Of a stretch of 43,953 nt of DNA, positions 33,100-42,486 are shown in pieces. The translations under genes and the position numbers were made by a program. The stretch comes from Dissophora ornata. Its lineage: Eukaryota; Mortierellomycota; Mortierellomycetes; Mortierellales; Mortierellaceae. The stretch lies in NCBI GenBank assembly GCA_025201705.1, contig MU616770.1:1-43953 (forward strand), in the 5' to 3' direction. Under the pieces are notes generated by a model, which saw only the letters and a list, made by a program, of their open reading frames with translations, ran no database searches and was not told the origin of the DNA. The stretch's first letter is position 1, and each line of letters opens with the position of its first letter.

Positions 33100-34165
33100 C
33101 TGCTCATACACAGGATGTCTGTACACAAAACGCTCACACTTCCCTTTCATCACCCATGTCCACAAGCGATTCCAATGACCCTATCTCTGCGCTTTGCGAG
33201 CAGATGGCCTAAATGGCCGAACAGCTCGCTCGGATCCAAACTCAGGACACCGTCCACAGGGACCCTCAGATGGAGGACCAACGACCCAGCACCACATTCT
33301 ACCCTTCTGACAAAGACGCAGGTATCTATCCCCCAATCAACCCTTCCGACCCCATCTCCTTCTTCAAGCATAACACCCCTGACGAGGAGTTTTTGGGAAC
33401 AGTTTCGAGGATATCCCAAGAACTAGGCCATGGGATGTAAACCTCCCAAGGTTCCCAGCATTTTAAAAAGCTCGACAATCCAAAAAAAAGCCCATGACAC
33501 ACAGCTTCGCACAATCCAAAAACGAACGGTACACCTCACCCGCCTAGTGGACCTCTTCTTGCATCAGATCTGGTCATAACATGGCAAAGAGGACCTCGAC
33601 GCTGAGACAATACTCGAACTATCTTCAACCTTCGCTATCCTCATGCATGATCAGCTTTCTGCACTGGGCAGAAGAGTTGACACTATACGCGTGGAAAACC
33701 TTCGATCAGCACAAGGTGCTTCTTACAAACAGGGTTCTTTCGACATGGTCGACCCCCTGGAGTTTTTTATTTTTTTTACCCCTGGGGTTCAGCGCCTTTA
33801 AGCCCCTTAAATTTTTTCATTTTCAGGTACATTGGCAATATGAAAATATGTCTAGTTTTGCATTTATTTTTTAACAGAGTCGATTGATTCCTTCGCAAGC
33901 ACCTATTGCAGCACTTTTCACCATGAACAACAGCTCATATTCCTCTACTGGTAGCAACGTCTTCAGCCCCTATCAGATCCCCTCCTTCTACAGGTGGTAA
34001 CCATACCACAACTGCAAGCAACTTCTGTTCCTTTGTTAATTGCAACCCTGTCGGTATCAATGAAAACGTGGCCAATGTACCAGGCAACCTTGCACCTCTC
34101 TGGTAACCTTACCAATATGGTTGAGCTGACCCACAATACAGGCAACCTTGCCAAAATGCTATGGG
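33100..34165 (+). mobile_element. gag-like retroelement fragment, left copy (inactive)
   Basis: The plus strand encodes MSTSDSNDPISALCEQMA from 33156, a TAA at 33210-33212, then MAEQLARIQTQ and a block with FYPSDKDAGIYPPINPSDP and FFKHNTPDEEF, ending near 33390 in a +1 shift in a T run. The layout (short N-terminal coiled segment, YPxxNP, then an FFxxxxPxEE block followed by a YPKN and PPK segment) resembles the gag-like first proteins of Mucoromycota retrotransposons. That family call comes from general resemblance. No reverse transcriptase or LTR is visible nearby. The outer 650 bp are about 95% identical to the inverted right copy; the inner part is clearly less similar. Confidence 0.6.
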
Positions 34166-34174
34166 TACGTTCAC

Positions 34175-35305
34175 CCAGGTTGACAGGTTTTGTCAGAGAA
34201 ATTTGGCAAGACTGCAAGGTGTTGTGAGTCAGTTCACCTATGTTGGCAGGGTTACGAAGGAGGTGCGAGGATGCCTGGCACATTGTTCACGTTTTCACTG
34301 ACAACGAACAGGGTTGCCACCAACAAAGAAGGATAGATTGTTTGTAGCGGTGGTATGGTCAACGCCTACAGGAAGAGAGGAGCTGTTAGGAGTAGTAAAG
34401 CTGGAAACGTTGCTGCTTGTAGGTGAATTGGAGTTGTTGTTTTTCGTGAGAAGTGGAGTAAGAGGTGCTGGTGAAGGAATCAAAAAAGTATGGGGGTTTG
34501 TTTATTGCACACTGGCTAATTTATAGGCGACTGGGACTGTGGCTGAGAAGCCGTCTTATTTTTACTTTGCGCCACCAACGTTCGTGAGTGCCTGATTTTT
34601 CCTCGCTGAACTTTGACCATGTCGAAAGAGTCCTGTTTATATGAAGCACTTTGCGCTGATCAGAGGTTGTCCATGCGTATTATGTCAACTCTGCCCAGTG
34701 CTGAAAGTTGATCACGCATGACGATGGCGAAGGTTGAAGATAGTTCGAGTATTGTCTCAGGGTCGAGGTCCTCTTTGCCATGTTATGACCAGATCTGATG
34801 CAAGAAGAGGTCCACTAGGCGGGTGAGGAGTACCGTTCGTTTTTGGATTGTGCGAAGCTGTGTGTCATGGGCTTTTTTTTTGGATTGTCGAGCGTTGTAA
34901 AATGCTGGGAACCTTGGGAGGTTTATATCCCATAGCCTAGTTCTTGGGATATCCTCGAAACTGTTTCCAAAACTCCTCTTCAGGGGTGTTATGCTTAAAG
35001 AAGGAGACGGGGTTGGAAGGGTTGATTGGGGGATAGATACCTGCGTCTTTGTCAGAAGGGTAGAATGTGGTGCTGGGTCGTTGGTCCTCCATCTGAGGAT
35101 CCCTGTGGATGGTGTCCTGAGTTTGGATACGAGCGAGCTGTTCGGCCATTTAGGCCAGCTGCTCGCAAAGTGCAGAGATAAGGTCATTGGAATCTCGGGT
35201 GGACATGGGTGCTGAAAGGGAAGTGCGAGCTCTTTGTGTGCGGGTGTGTCCTTGGCGAAACAAAAGAAGATAGCAGACATGAGCAGTATTCGCAATAAAA
35301 GAAAG
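34175..35305 (-). mobile_element. gag-like retroelement fragment, right copy (inactive, inverted)
   Basis: On the minus strand the same protein is readable: a methionine start ending ALCEQLA, a TAA at 35152-35150, MAEQLARIQTQ from 35149, YPSDKDAGIYPPINPSNP, FFKHNTPEEEF and GYPKN, closed by a TAG at 34939-34937. An overlapping frame continues with DTQLRTIQKRTVLLTRL and VDLFLHQIWS. The stop after ALCEQ(L/M)A is shared with the left copy. The T-run shift of the left copy is absent here. The fragment reads towards the left copy, so the two are tail to tail, and it stops about 90 bp from the end of the JmjC gene. Confidence 0.6.
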
Positions 35306-35393
35306 ATAGCACATTGCTTTCGGGTAATAAGCTTGAGTCTTCATGTTATTCGACTCTGCCAACTAAAAACAAGCAGTTTTCTGTTTATCCTAA

Positions 35394-36924
35394 TCAGAAC
35401 CAAAAGCTGACTGAAAAGCTGGTCGACAGCGATCGGATGTAGTGCCACCAATGAAATGGAATGTACAACACCTCGCCTGGCGCAAGGATCGTCTCCACGT
35501 ACTGTGCCTCTGCAAAGCGAGGATGTCGATCCAGGTCAGGATGCTCCACGTCAACCTGGCTCGTGTTGCCAAGCAGAGTTGCTTCTTGCTCTTGCTCTTG
35601 CCCCCGCTCCTGCTCGTTGTTCCCGTCGCCTTCATTCTCTTCTCTTTCTAATGCAGATCCGAAGCAATAAAGTTTGGATGTTTCCGTGGGTGCGTACAGT
35701 CTGACATATTTCCTACCCACGACCTGAGCCAGCAGGTTGTGGTAAGGGTCGGTGTGCATGGGTGACACTGTGCCGCGGGGACCAAACCAAGCGTTCAGCA
35801 GTACATCTTCTGGCGGATGATAGCTATCCTGTTCCTGTGGCTCGATCATACAGTAGTCTGGGATGTCAATATCCCTACGAAGACGGGGGATCTGATCAAA
35901 TAGATCGTGCTGTGCCAAGTATCCAACTCCCTTGTCCTGCTTTCCCCTTCGATCCTGATCCCCGTCGTTGTCCTCAGAATCCTCAGACGCGTCGCGAACA
36001 ATATATTGTTCTATAAATTCTCGCATTGTCACCATCTTTTGAGTCCACTGTTCGTCAGTGTACTGACTCCCAACTTCGATCGGAACCAACCGATCCGGTC
36101 CTGCAGTCCGACAGATTGTATCTAGATCCGTCCATCGTTTCCGCGCCGGCCAGTGGTCAATTGCTCCCGTAATGATTATTGGTGTCCCACCGGAGGGACC
36201 ATTGACATGTTGTTGGAACGCGTCCATGGTCGGTAAGTTCAATCGAGGGATCGGGTGTCTGATCTCGGGTAAAGATCCTAGTTTCACGTCCTCGCCTAGG
36301 TTGTTGCGGTTTCCAGTTTTTGGTCGCTTCTGTGCGGATGGTGACACTTCATCTTGACCTTCAATTTTGCTCTCGAGCGCGTCGATCAACTCATAGACGA
36401 GCGTTTTCCGTCCTGTGCCTGACGCCCCAGCCATAATGAGGACATTGTCGCAGGATAAGATAGCCTGCCTAAGAGGTTCAACATCTGCCACAACCCTATC
36501 TGAGATTTTAGATGAGCTCCGGATTCCTAGCCCAAGCGCCTTGAGTATCCCTGCGTCTGTGTACAACTCTCGCCAGCACGGTGGCACGTCACGATACGGA
36601 TATGCATGCAACATGTTGCGCGAATAATCCACCAAGATGTCGGATTGAAGGATGAGTGTATTGGCGGCTTTTGATAGTGAGGTGCTTGACTGTTGTTCGT
36701 CAAAGGATTCATCCAAGAGTGTTGTCAGGATCACCCGCGCGTCTTGTAGACGTTTAAAAGGTGCATATCCGCAGTTCCTGACGGCGATCTCTACAATGAA
36801 TAATAAAACTCGAATGTCAGGCAGATCAATTTCACTGCATGGCGCATCTACGCAACAATGAGAACCTACCAGAGTCATTGTTGGCCCATGTTTTACGGAA
36901 CTTTGCAGCAATCGTGTCGAACAT
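35394..36924 (-). CDS. JmjC-domain oxygenase, JMJD5/KDM8-like, 483 aa
   Basis: Two exons: 36924-36870 and 36790-35394, joined at phase 1 (NNDS|EIAVRNCGYAPFK). The C-terminal JmjC/cupin domain has HTD (H364, D366) and the distal histidine H468 in WWHYIRS, the three iron ligands. GRKYVRLYAP and PGEVLYIPFHWWH are typical, and the entry segment GTPIIITGAIDHWPARKRWTD matches the KDM8 type. The helical N-terminus (DYSRNMLHAYPYRDVPPCWRELY, then CDNVLIMAG) is also as in KDM8. Known relatives are Fe(II)/2-oxoglutarate enzymes; animal JMJD5 acts as an arginyl hydroxylase and its demethylase role is debated. A Glu/Gln-rich loop (EQERGQEQEQE) interrupts the domain between the iron ligands. It lies 108 bp downstream of NDC80 on the same strand. 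Confidence 0.92.
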
Positions 36925-37009
36925 GAGGAGGGACAAAAATTTATTTTGTTTTTGAACGGCTGGTCTTTTAAAAAAGCATAGGACAGCAGTTGTTTTTATT
37001 AGACTTGGG

Positions 37010-37015
37010 TTTATT
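37010..37015 (-). terminator. poly(A) signal of NDC80
   Basis: AATAAA on the minus strand, 18 nt after the NDC80 stop; a second one lies at 36995-37000. Both fall in the short upstream region of the JmjC gene. Confidence 0.6.
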
Positions 37016-37032
37016 ACAAACATCATATGATG

Positions 37033-39492
37033 CTACACTGTCGAGAACAATAGTTCACGCTCGACACTTTCGGGCACGGTGATTCCGCTGCGCTCGTCTG
37101 GTGACTCTGCTGCTAGTACTTTTTTGATCCGCGTCTTTTGCTGTAGCGTGTCCTCCAGTTCTTTATGTGACATGTTGTTCACCAGTCCAACTTGCTGCTC
37201 CACGTGTTGCTTGGTCGCCGTCAACAGCACCAGCATCTCCTTGATTCTCCGAGTGTAAATCTCCCGGCTTTGGGCTGCCTGGCGCTCCAGCAAAATGTTT
37301 TCCTGCTCAAGTCTCTCGGCTTCTGCCTGGTACTGAAACGTCTCCTGAAGCATGGTCTGGATGGCTTCCTGTTGATTCTCCCCAAATGCCTGACGGTTTA
37401 GCTGCTCAGTTCTTGCAGCCTTAAAAGTATCAGTGAACAAATGTCAGTTGTCAGCACCATCTCCAAAATAATTCCTCATCAAAACCATGAGCAGAAAAAA
37501 GATCACTTCCTACCTCCTTCTCTTCCTGGTGTTTTTTGCTCATAAGACCGAGTTGGTATTCCCTGGCGTTCAGAACCTCGTTGTACTCGTCAATCTGGTC
37601 CTTCAGGTGCTCTAGCTCTTCCCTCAGGACCAAAATCTCATTACTAGTCTCATTGGCGGCCTTTGTGAGCTGCACTCTCAGAGCGCTGATGGCCCGTTCC
37701 GCCTTGCTCTTGACATCAATAGAATACAACCTCCCTGAGCCGGAGCGCGCATTGTCCAAGTTCAGAATGAGCTCGTAATCTTGGCCGCTGGCATACTTGG
37801 CAGATCTTGGTATGATACCAATTTTGACCGCCATCTCGTTGTACTCTTTGACTAGCCTCTCCGCCTCGATCTCGCCATCCTGGTATCGCTTATCAATAGT
37901 CCGGATTTCGTTTTCGAGATCGTTGAGCTGTTGCTTCAAACTTTCCTCTCTGCGTCTCAACCTGTTGCGTTCTTCCAGTTTGCTCTCCAGCCCTGCGCGT
38001 GTCGTTGTCTGTGTCCGGACAACCTCCTGTACTTCGGTTTTAGCTCGCTCGACATCTGTGAGCTTCACTTCCTCCTCGGCAATGTCCCTTCTGGTGTCCT
38101 CGTTAGCTCTTCGAACCTGCTCAATCCTGGGTGTTGCATGCTCAATGGCGATCTTGAATTGCTCGAGTTCATTCCTGAGACGCTGTTGCTCCTTCTCCAA
38201 ATTAGCTAGCGGTGACTACAAGGACATCAAGGTACATTTGTTAGCTGCGAAAATACATGAAATAAAGTAATAAGCATAGTGGCCTGAAAGAGATGTCCTT
38301 ACTGCCTGTACTCGGGCAATCTCCACCTCTTGCCGAAGCGCATCGTTGATCTCGGTTTGCCTCTTCGCCTCATCTAGTGCATACTCTTTTCTCCTCTGAA
38401 AACTCAACGCCATCTGCGCCTCAAGATCGGGGTCCTTCAAATCCGCGGTCAGCATCCACACTCTGTATGTCTTTATGAGATAATAATAGAGGGCGTCTTC
38501 CGGACTGACTTGGGTCATGTCCACTTTCGGGTCGATATCCCTGTTTTGGCTGTACTGGTTATTTGACTGAGTTTCCAAGTTCTCTTTGAATTTTTCGAGT
38601 ACCTAAGAAAATGGAGTTGTAGAAGGATTTTGATTATCCAGTCGGTATCACTATGTTGTCTCTGGAAACAGATACGAGCCTTACCAGAATGACATCCATC
38701 ATCCAGCCAAGCAATGCCAGCATGTTTGGCCAGGAGTGGGGTGTTCCGACGGTGTATAATGAGGTCTTTGTTATCGTGTCTGCAGCCGGGTATCTGGTCC
38801 GTATTGGATGTCGCGAGTGAAAGAGATGTCAGGGCTCTTATCCTTGCGCGAATCCTTAAAACTATATGCTGAAGATGTCCTTTACCTCATTGTCCTCAAC
38901 AGCACCGGGACATCATCCTCAAACTTTCTCTGAAAGTCATATCCTGGTTCCAGCTTGAGATATAAAAATTTGAAGATGTCCTGGAAATCTTTGTTTGTTG
39001 GCTGAGTCAGGTTCTTGGCTGAAATCGCGTGCGGATAGCCTGCCTGGGTCAAAAAGTTGACGAGGTTATGGATCAAGGATCTCTGAAAAGCCTTGTCCTT
39101 GACCGGCCGAGGATCCCTGATGGTGACATTAGTGTTTAATGCTGGAAGCCCTCCACTGCCTGCTCCATTGAATGACTGCCGGAGCCCGAAGCTGCTGTCT
39201 CTTCTATTGAAAAGTAGTGGCAGCGATGTTGAGAGGTCAATGGATGAGGGGTACGGAATGCATCTTAAGCGCGATGGGAGTGTCGATCCCACGCGTCTTA
39301 CCGGTTGTCGTTCATTGTTGGTCCACGAAGCTGCGTTGGATCGAGACAATGATGTGGGCCTGGTTTTTTTTTGACCGTCAAAGTTTAATGCATATGGAAG
39401 TCTAAGTGAAGTTCATACAGCAACGATGTGGGCCTTGCCACTCTTGTGCTTCGCCATGTCCAACCGTCACGTGGACGATCAGCGTCTTCCAT
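37033..39492 (-). CDS. NDC80: kinetochore protein Ndc80 (Hec1), 679 aa if the insertion is spliced out
   Basis: Outer kinetochore subunit that binds microtubules through an N-terminal calponin-homology domain. Exons: 39492-39425 (tentative), 39359-38886, 38793-38685, 38602-38303, 38215-37514 and 37419-37033; phases agree. The CH domain has TIRDPRPVKDKAFQRSL, QPTNKDFQDIFKFLYLKLEP and, after an intron, YPAADTITKTSLYTVGTPHSW, a clear Ndc80 match. Long coiled coils fill the rest, with the usual loop break near GIIPRSAKYASG. The open frame of the CH exon contains no ATG: it reaches back to a TTG at 39349 and a 59-bp insertion. The first in-frame ATG lies beyond the insertion at 39492, preceded by a stop. 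Removing either one target-duplication copy plus the insert (74 bp) or the GT-AG segment 39424-39360 (65 bp) restores the frame from that ATG. Without splicing the reading meets a TAA inside the insert. Confidence 0.92.
39347..39435 (-). mobile_element. A-tailed retroposon fragment with 15-bp target-site duplication, copy 2
   Basis: The 15-mer at 39347-39361 (CAATGATGTGGGCCT) recurs at 39421-39435 with one change (CAAC...). The 59 bp between them carry, on the minus strand, a 39-nt segment related to the fragment at 5195-5233 followed by nine A residues. A direct repeat of this length plus an A tail is the hallmark of target-primed retroposition of a 5'-truncated SINE- or LINE-like RNA. Confidence 0.75.
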
Positions 39493-39559
39493 GCGCAATG
39501 AAATTCACTTCCCTTGACTTTCCAACAACAACACCGAGCCTCCGCCACATACGCTCACC
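39493..39559. promoter_or_regulatory. 67-bp bidirectional promoter, NDC80 / FRG1
   Basis: The proposed NDC80 ATG (39492, minus) and the FRG1 ATG (39560, plus) are only 67 bp apart, so both promoters and 5' UTRs must overlap each other or the opposite coding region. No TATA box is visible. Confidence 0.5.
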
Positions 39560-40709
39560 ATGCCAGACGATTACACTGTCAAGAAGAAGAAGTTGTCTTT
39601 TAAGGGCGAAAGCAATAAGACGTATGCCAGTCGCGTTACTCTTGCCATTTAGTCATTCAGTCATTCAGTGTAACCACCCAAGTGATTTCTGCTGACGCTT
39701 TACTTTCCATCCTCTTCACATAACCCTATAGCAAGAAGAAAAAGAGAAAAGCCGAGGATGAAACCAAAGAAGAGGAAGACAGCGGTAACGCCGATGGTAA
39801 GTCTCTTCCCACTAAGATTTTGGACACCTCCAGCAGCGTCAGATCAGCATGTTAACCAAAATGCACATATCATCTGTAGGCTGGGTCTCTGTCAAGACTC
39901 TGAGCGATATTGGCGGCCCTATATTTCTCACATTCTCATCTGATCCGCCCTCATGTCTGGCGATTGACGACAAAGGAAAGGTCACGATGAAACTCCTGGA
40001 ATCATTGGATGAAAGTCAACCCACCAACGCCGTTGTCGTCTTTGAAAATGCAGAACCAACCACTGTCAACCAAGTTTTTGTGGCAACCATGATCCCAGAC
40101 TCGGATCGGCTTACTCTCAAGAGTTACAATGGCCGGTACCTCAGTTCGGACAAATTTGGAATCGTCACTGCAGACTCGGAAGCAATCGGTATGCAGGAAG
40201 AATGGACGGCGATTGTCAAATCTGAAGACGAGGGCGGCATTTGCCTACAGAACCATTACGGCAAGTTTTTGAGCGTGGATGAGGTCGCAGCAGTGGAGGG
40301 TCGAAAGGGAGCTTCATTCCAGATCCGAGCAGATTCAGATGTGATTGGATTCTGCGAGTTATTCCAGGCCAAGATCCAAGCCAAGTACCGAAAGAAGGTC
40401 AAAAAGTCGAATGAAGTCAAGATCGCTACCAAGGACTATGAGTTGGAGCAAAAGTAAGGAAATTTTGTCAGGATGCCTAAGCCTGTAATTGCTGACTTTT
40501 TCCCTTCGACTGAGTACCCATCATTTTTCTTTTTTTCTTTTGTTTTTGTTCTACTCTGTAGTCGCAAGTTCCAGACCTGGAATCACGGTCGCGTAATAGT
40601 GTCAACGGAGGGTATGAGTGATCTGAAAAAGGCGCAAAAGGAAGGCCGGTTTTCTGAAGCTCTTTTGGATCGTAGGGAAAAACTCAAGTCTGATCGTTAT
40701 TGCAAATGA
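39560..40709 (+). CDS. FRG1: FRG1 family nuclear protein, 282 aa
   Basis: Four exons: 39560-39621, 39732-39796, 39880-40453 and 40562-40709; phases agree. The protein starts MPDDYTVKKKKLSFKGE, followed by a Lys-rich nuclear signal (KKKKRKAEDE) and a fascin-like beta-trefoil (about residues 43-210) beginning GWVSVKTLSDIGGP, with TLKSYNGRYLSSDKFG and LQNHYGKFLSVDE as repeated trefoil strands. The C-terminus RKFQTWNHG... LLDRREKLKSDRYCK matches the family's most conserved end. FRG1 proteins are nuclear and nucleolar, associate with spliceosomal complexes and bind RNA and actin in animals; the fungal role is less studied. The first intron is 110 bp and the third 108 bp. It is divergent from NDC80 and convergent with the FKBP gene. 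Confidence 0.95.
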
Positions 40710-40734
40710 ACAGAATGCTCGTTTTTCTGCAAGA

Positions 40735-40740
40735 AATAAA
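40735..40740 (+). terminator. poly(A) signal of FRG1
   Basis: AATAAA 25 bp after the FRG1 stop. The FKBP signal on the other strand lies 20 bp further on, so these convergent transcripts almost certainly overlap. Confidence 0.65.
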
Positions 40741-40759
40741 ACACAAATCAAGATCATAA

Positions 40760-40765
40760 TTTATT
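40760..40765 (-). terminator. poly(A) signal of the FKBP gene
   Basis: AATAAA on the minus strand, about 60 nt after the FKBP stop. Confidence 0.6.
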
Positions 40766-40824
40766 GAGAACCAGCTTCAGAAAAAAAGACATGCGGTGAA
40801 TGGTATAGTATTGAGCGCATGAAT

Positions 40825-41442
40825 TTAAAGCTCATCCTTGCCACGTCCATTGATCTCCAGGAGCTCGACCTCAAAGACAAGGGCCGAGTTGGCGGGGATG
40901 TCAGCACCCATGCTGCGGTCGCCATAGGCCAAGTTGGAAGGGATGGATAGCTTTCTCTTCTCACCCACGCACATTCCGCGCAGTCCCTGATCCCAACCTA
41001 TTAGGAAGAGAAAGTTGTTGTAAGCTCACATCAGCTATCCAAAAATAGGAAGATGAGTTTGCTTGAAAACCTCGATCCTGTATGTACACTTGCATACCTT
41101 TAATAACCTGACCCTGGCCAAGCACAAAGTCAAATGGTCCACGGCCGACCGAGGAGTCGAACTGTGCACCAGTGGACCAGAGGGTGCCAGTGTAGTCCAT
41201 CGACAGGCTGTCGCCATCTTTGCTCTTGACGCAATTGGGATTAGGGTTTCTGGCCTTGACACCTAGGCAGCGGGAGAAGTTTCAATTGCGTATGAGAAGA
41301 TATGCGCGATAGAACGAGCACCACAGACGACGAGGATACTGTTGGTTGGTTTACCAATCTGCAGCTGGGTGGGCTCGGTCTTGCCGGCAGAGATGTGCGA
41401 GGCGAGGAAGAGAGCAGAGATGACGGCGAGTGAGAAGCGCAT
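40825..41442 (-). CDS. ER-resident FKBP-type peptidyl-prolyl isomerase (FKBP2-like), 141 aa
   Basis: Three exons: 41442-41355, 41262-41098 and 40997-40825; phases agree. An N-terminal signal peptide ([17 protein letters not shown]) precedes one FKBP domain. Its active-site residues are visible in [37 protein letters not shown] (the second intron falls between KG and WD), [20 protein letters not shown] and FEVELLEI. The last four residues are KDEL, the ER retrieval signal. Such proteins catalyse cis-trans isomerisation of prolyl bonds in secretory proteins and bind FK506. The length is usual for the FKBP2 group. The gene is convergent with FRG1. Confidence 0.96.
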
Positions 41443-41487
41443 GGTGGTCAGTGGGAGGTGATGTTGATGGAGGATGGATGGGTTGGT

Positions 41488-41510
41488 TGAATGAATGAAT
41501 GAATGAATGA
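41488..41510. repeat. TGAA microsatellite, about 5.5 units
   Basis: Five perfect TGAA units and a partial sixth lie about 50-70 bp upstream of the FKBP start codon, probably in its 5' UTR or promoter. Confidence 0.9.
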
Positions 41511-41939
41511 GAACAGCGAATGACCTGAAATGCCGTGCTCCTGTAGTTGCGGGGCGAGGTGACTTGTAGGCTTTTGATTTGCGGAGAGACCAAATCTTGG
41601 ACCAAGGGGGATGATGCACTAACAATGTGAGCAGCCTCGCGTCCCTTTAATCTTCTGTGACACAAATAAGACTTCAATTTTCAGCTACGCGTCCACACGA
41701 ATCCATGATAATGGGCTCGAAAATTCGCTGGTTGGCCAATAGACTGTAGACTGGTGTATCCAAGCTTTCTGCCGAAATACAAACCTGTAGCTGTGCGTCT
41801 GACCTTGTTTTGCTGAATCTCCATCATAATTATTGATTGTCGTCCACCACGGTCCATCTCGCTTCGATACACAGAGCTTGTTTATTGCGCTTTCATTTGC
41901 GCCACCATTCAAGCTGGAAGCTTCCTTGACTCGGAAGAG

Positions 41940-41947
41940 TATAAAAG
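41940..41947 (+). promoter_or_regulatory. TATA box
   Basis: TATAAAAG lies 56 bp before an ATG in the strong context GCCACCATGGG, with a C/T-rich stretch between them. This is the clearest core promoter in the window and suggests a well-expressed plus-strand transcript. Confidence 0.6.
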
Positions 41948-41995
41948 CGTGCCTCTTTCCCCCTTTTATCTCTTCTCTTTTCTCCATTCGCCACC

Positions 41996-42302
41996 ATGGG
42001 ACGCTTCAGGTAACTCCAAAATGTATTTCTCTCGACGTTTCTTTTCCTCTCTCTCATTTTCTACTCACCCCTCAGACCACGTCTAGAGTCTGCTTGGCTT
42101 CTCTGTCTTTCCCTGTTTCCACGAGCTTCTTTATTATTGTTGTCGTTTTGCGGCTATCCACAAGAGGGCGGCGAGAAATGGGGTGAGAGAGATAGTTCGA
42201 AGATTAACCAAGCTCTCCTCTTTTGAATACCATAGCGCATACCTGGGCTCGCCCCGCGCGTTCAAGCGATACATGGTCTCGAATCCGGTCCTTCAGCTTT
42301 GA
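41996..42302 (+). CDS. possible two-exon small protein, 26 aa
   Basis: Exon 41996-42009 (ATG in context GCCACCATGGG) ends AG|GTAACT. If joined to an acceptor at 42234-42235 (CATAG), the reading continues 42236-42302 to TGA and gives MGRFSAYLGS followed by PRAFKRYMVSNPVLQL. An earlier acceptor (CCCTCAG near 42075) would instead give a longer, low-complexity peptide. The TATA box, the strong start context and the clean donor favour a real transcript. The peptide matches nothing I can name; the first exons of a small mitochondrial membrane subunit or the leader of a non-coding host transcript are alternatives. Treat as tentative. Confidence 0.35.
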
Positions 42303-42410
42303 CAGCTGTAGGTCTATTGCTGTCTATTGCTGATGCTTTTTAATGTTACGATTACGAAGACATCGTTTCGTAAGTCTAACCGTTGGTTTGATCAATAGGA
42401 TCGTAAAACT

Positions 42411-42486
42411 AGGTGTGTCTAACACACTTGACGGTGGGAGGTGGGCGTGAGAGTTTGTCACTTCGGTGACGAAATTTCCGCGCCCA
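42411..42486 (+). ncRNA. candidate structured RNA element
   Basis: A 7-bp stem with one G-U pair (42411-42417 with 42423-42429) is followed by a 6-bp stem, TGGGCG with CGCCCA (42442-42447 with 42481-42486). The second stem encloses an 8-bp stem with one G-U pair (42454-42461 with 42466-42473) capped by a UUCG tetraloop closed by C-G, the most stable tetraloop known. The nesting suggests RNA rather than DNA function, but no family is recognised. Confidence 0.3.

Larger units (their letters stand above)
33100..35305. repeat. 2.2-kb imperfect palindrome
   Basis: Two inverted arms share a centre near 34.18 kb. The outer arms (about 33100-33750 and 34617-35305) align with only a dozen or so differences per 250 bp. 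The inner arms (about 33880-34165 and 34175-34500) align at roughly two thirds identity. Between these, about 130 bp on each side (33750-33880 and 34500-34617) do not match. Positions are by eye. Confidence 0.75.
41443..41995. promoter_or_regulatory. divergent region between the FKBP gene and the small plus-strand ORF
   Basis: This 553-bp region holds the FKBP promoter with a TGAA microsatellite and, near its right end, a TATA box and a pyrimidine-rich leader for the plus strand. No gene is seen in it. Confidence 0.5.

Noticed and set aside
39349..39351. TTG as NDC80 start
   Set aside because: Nuclear genes rarely start at TTG, and an in-frame ATG lies upstream of the insertion once the frame-breaking segment is removed.
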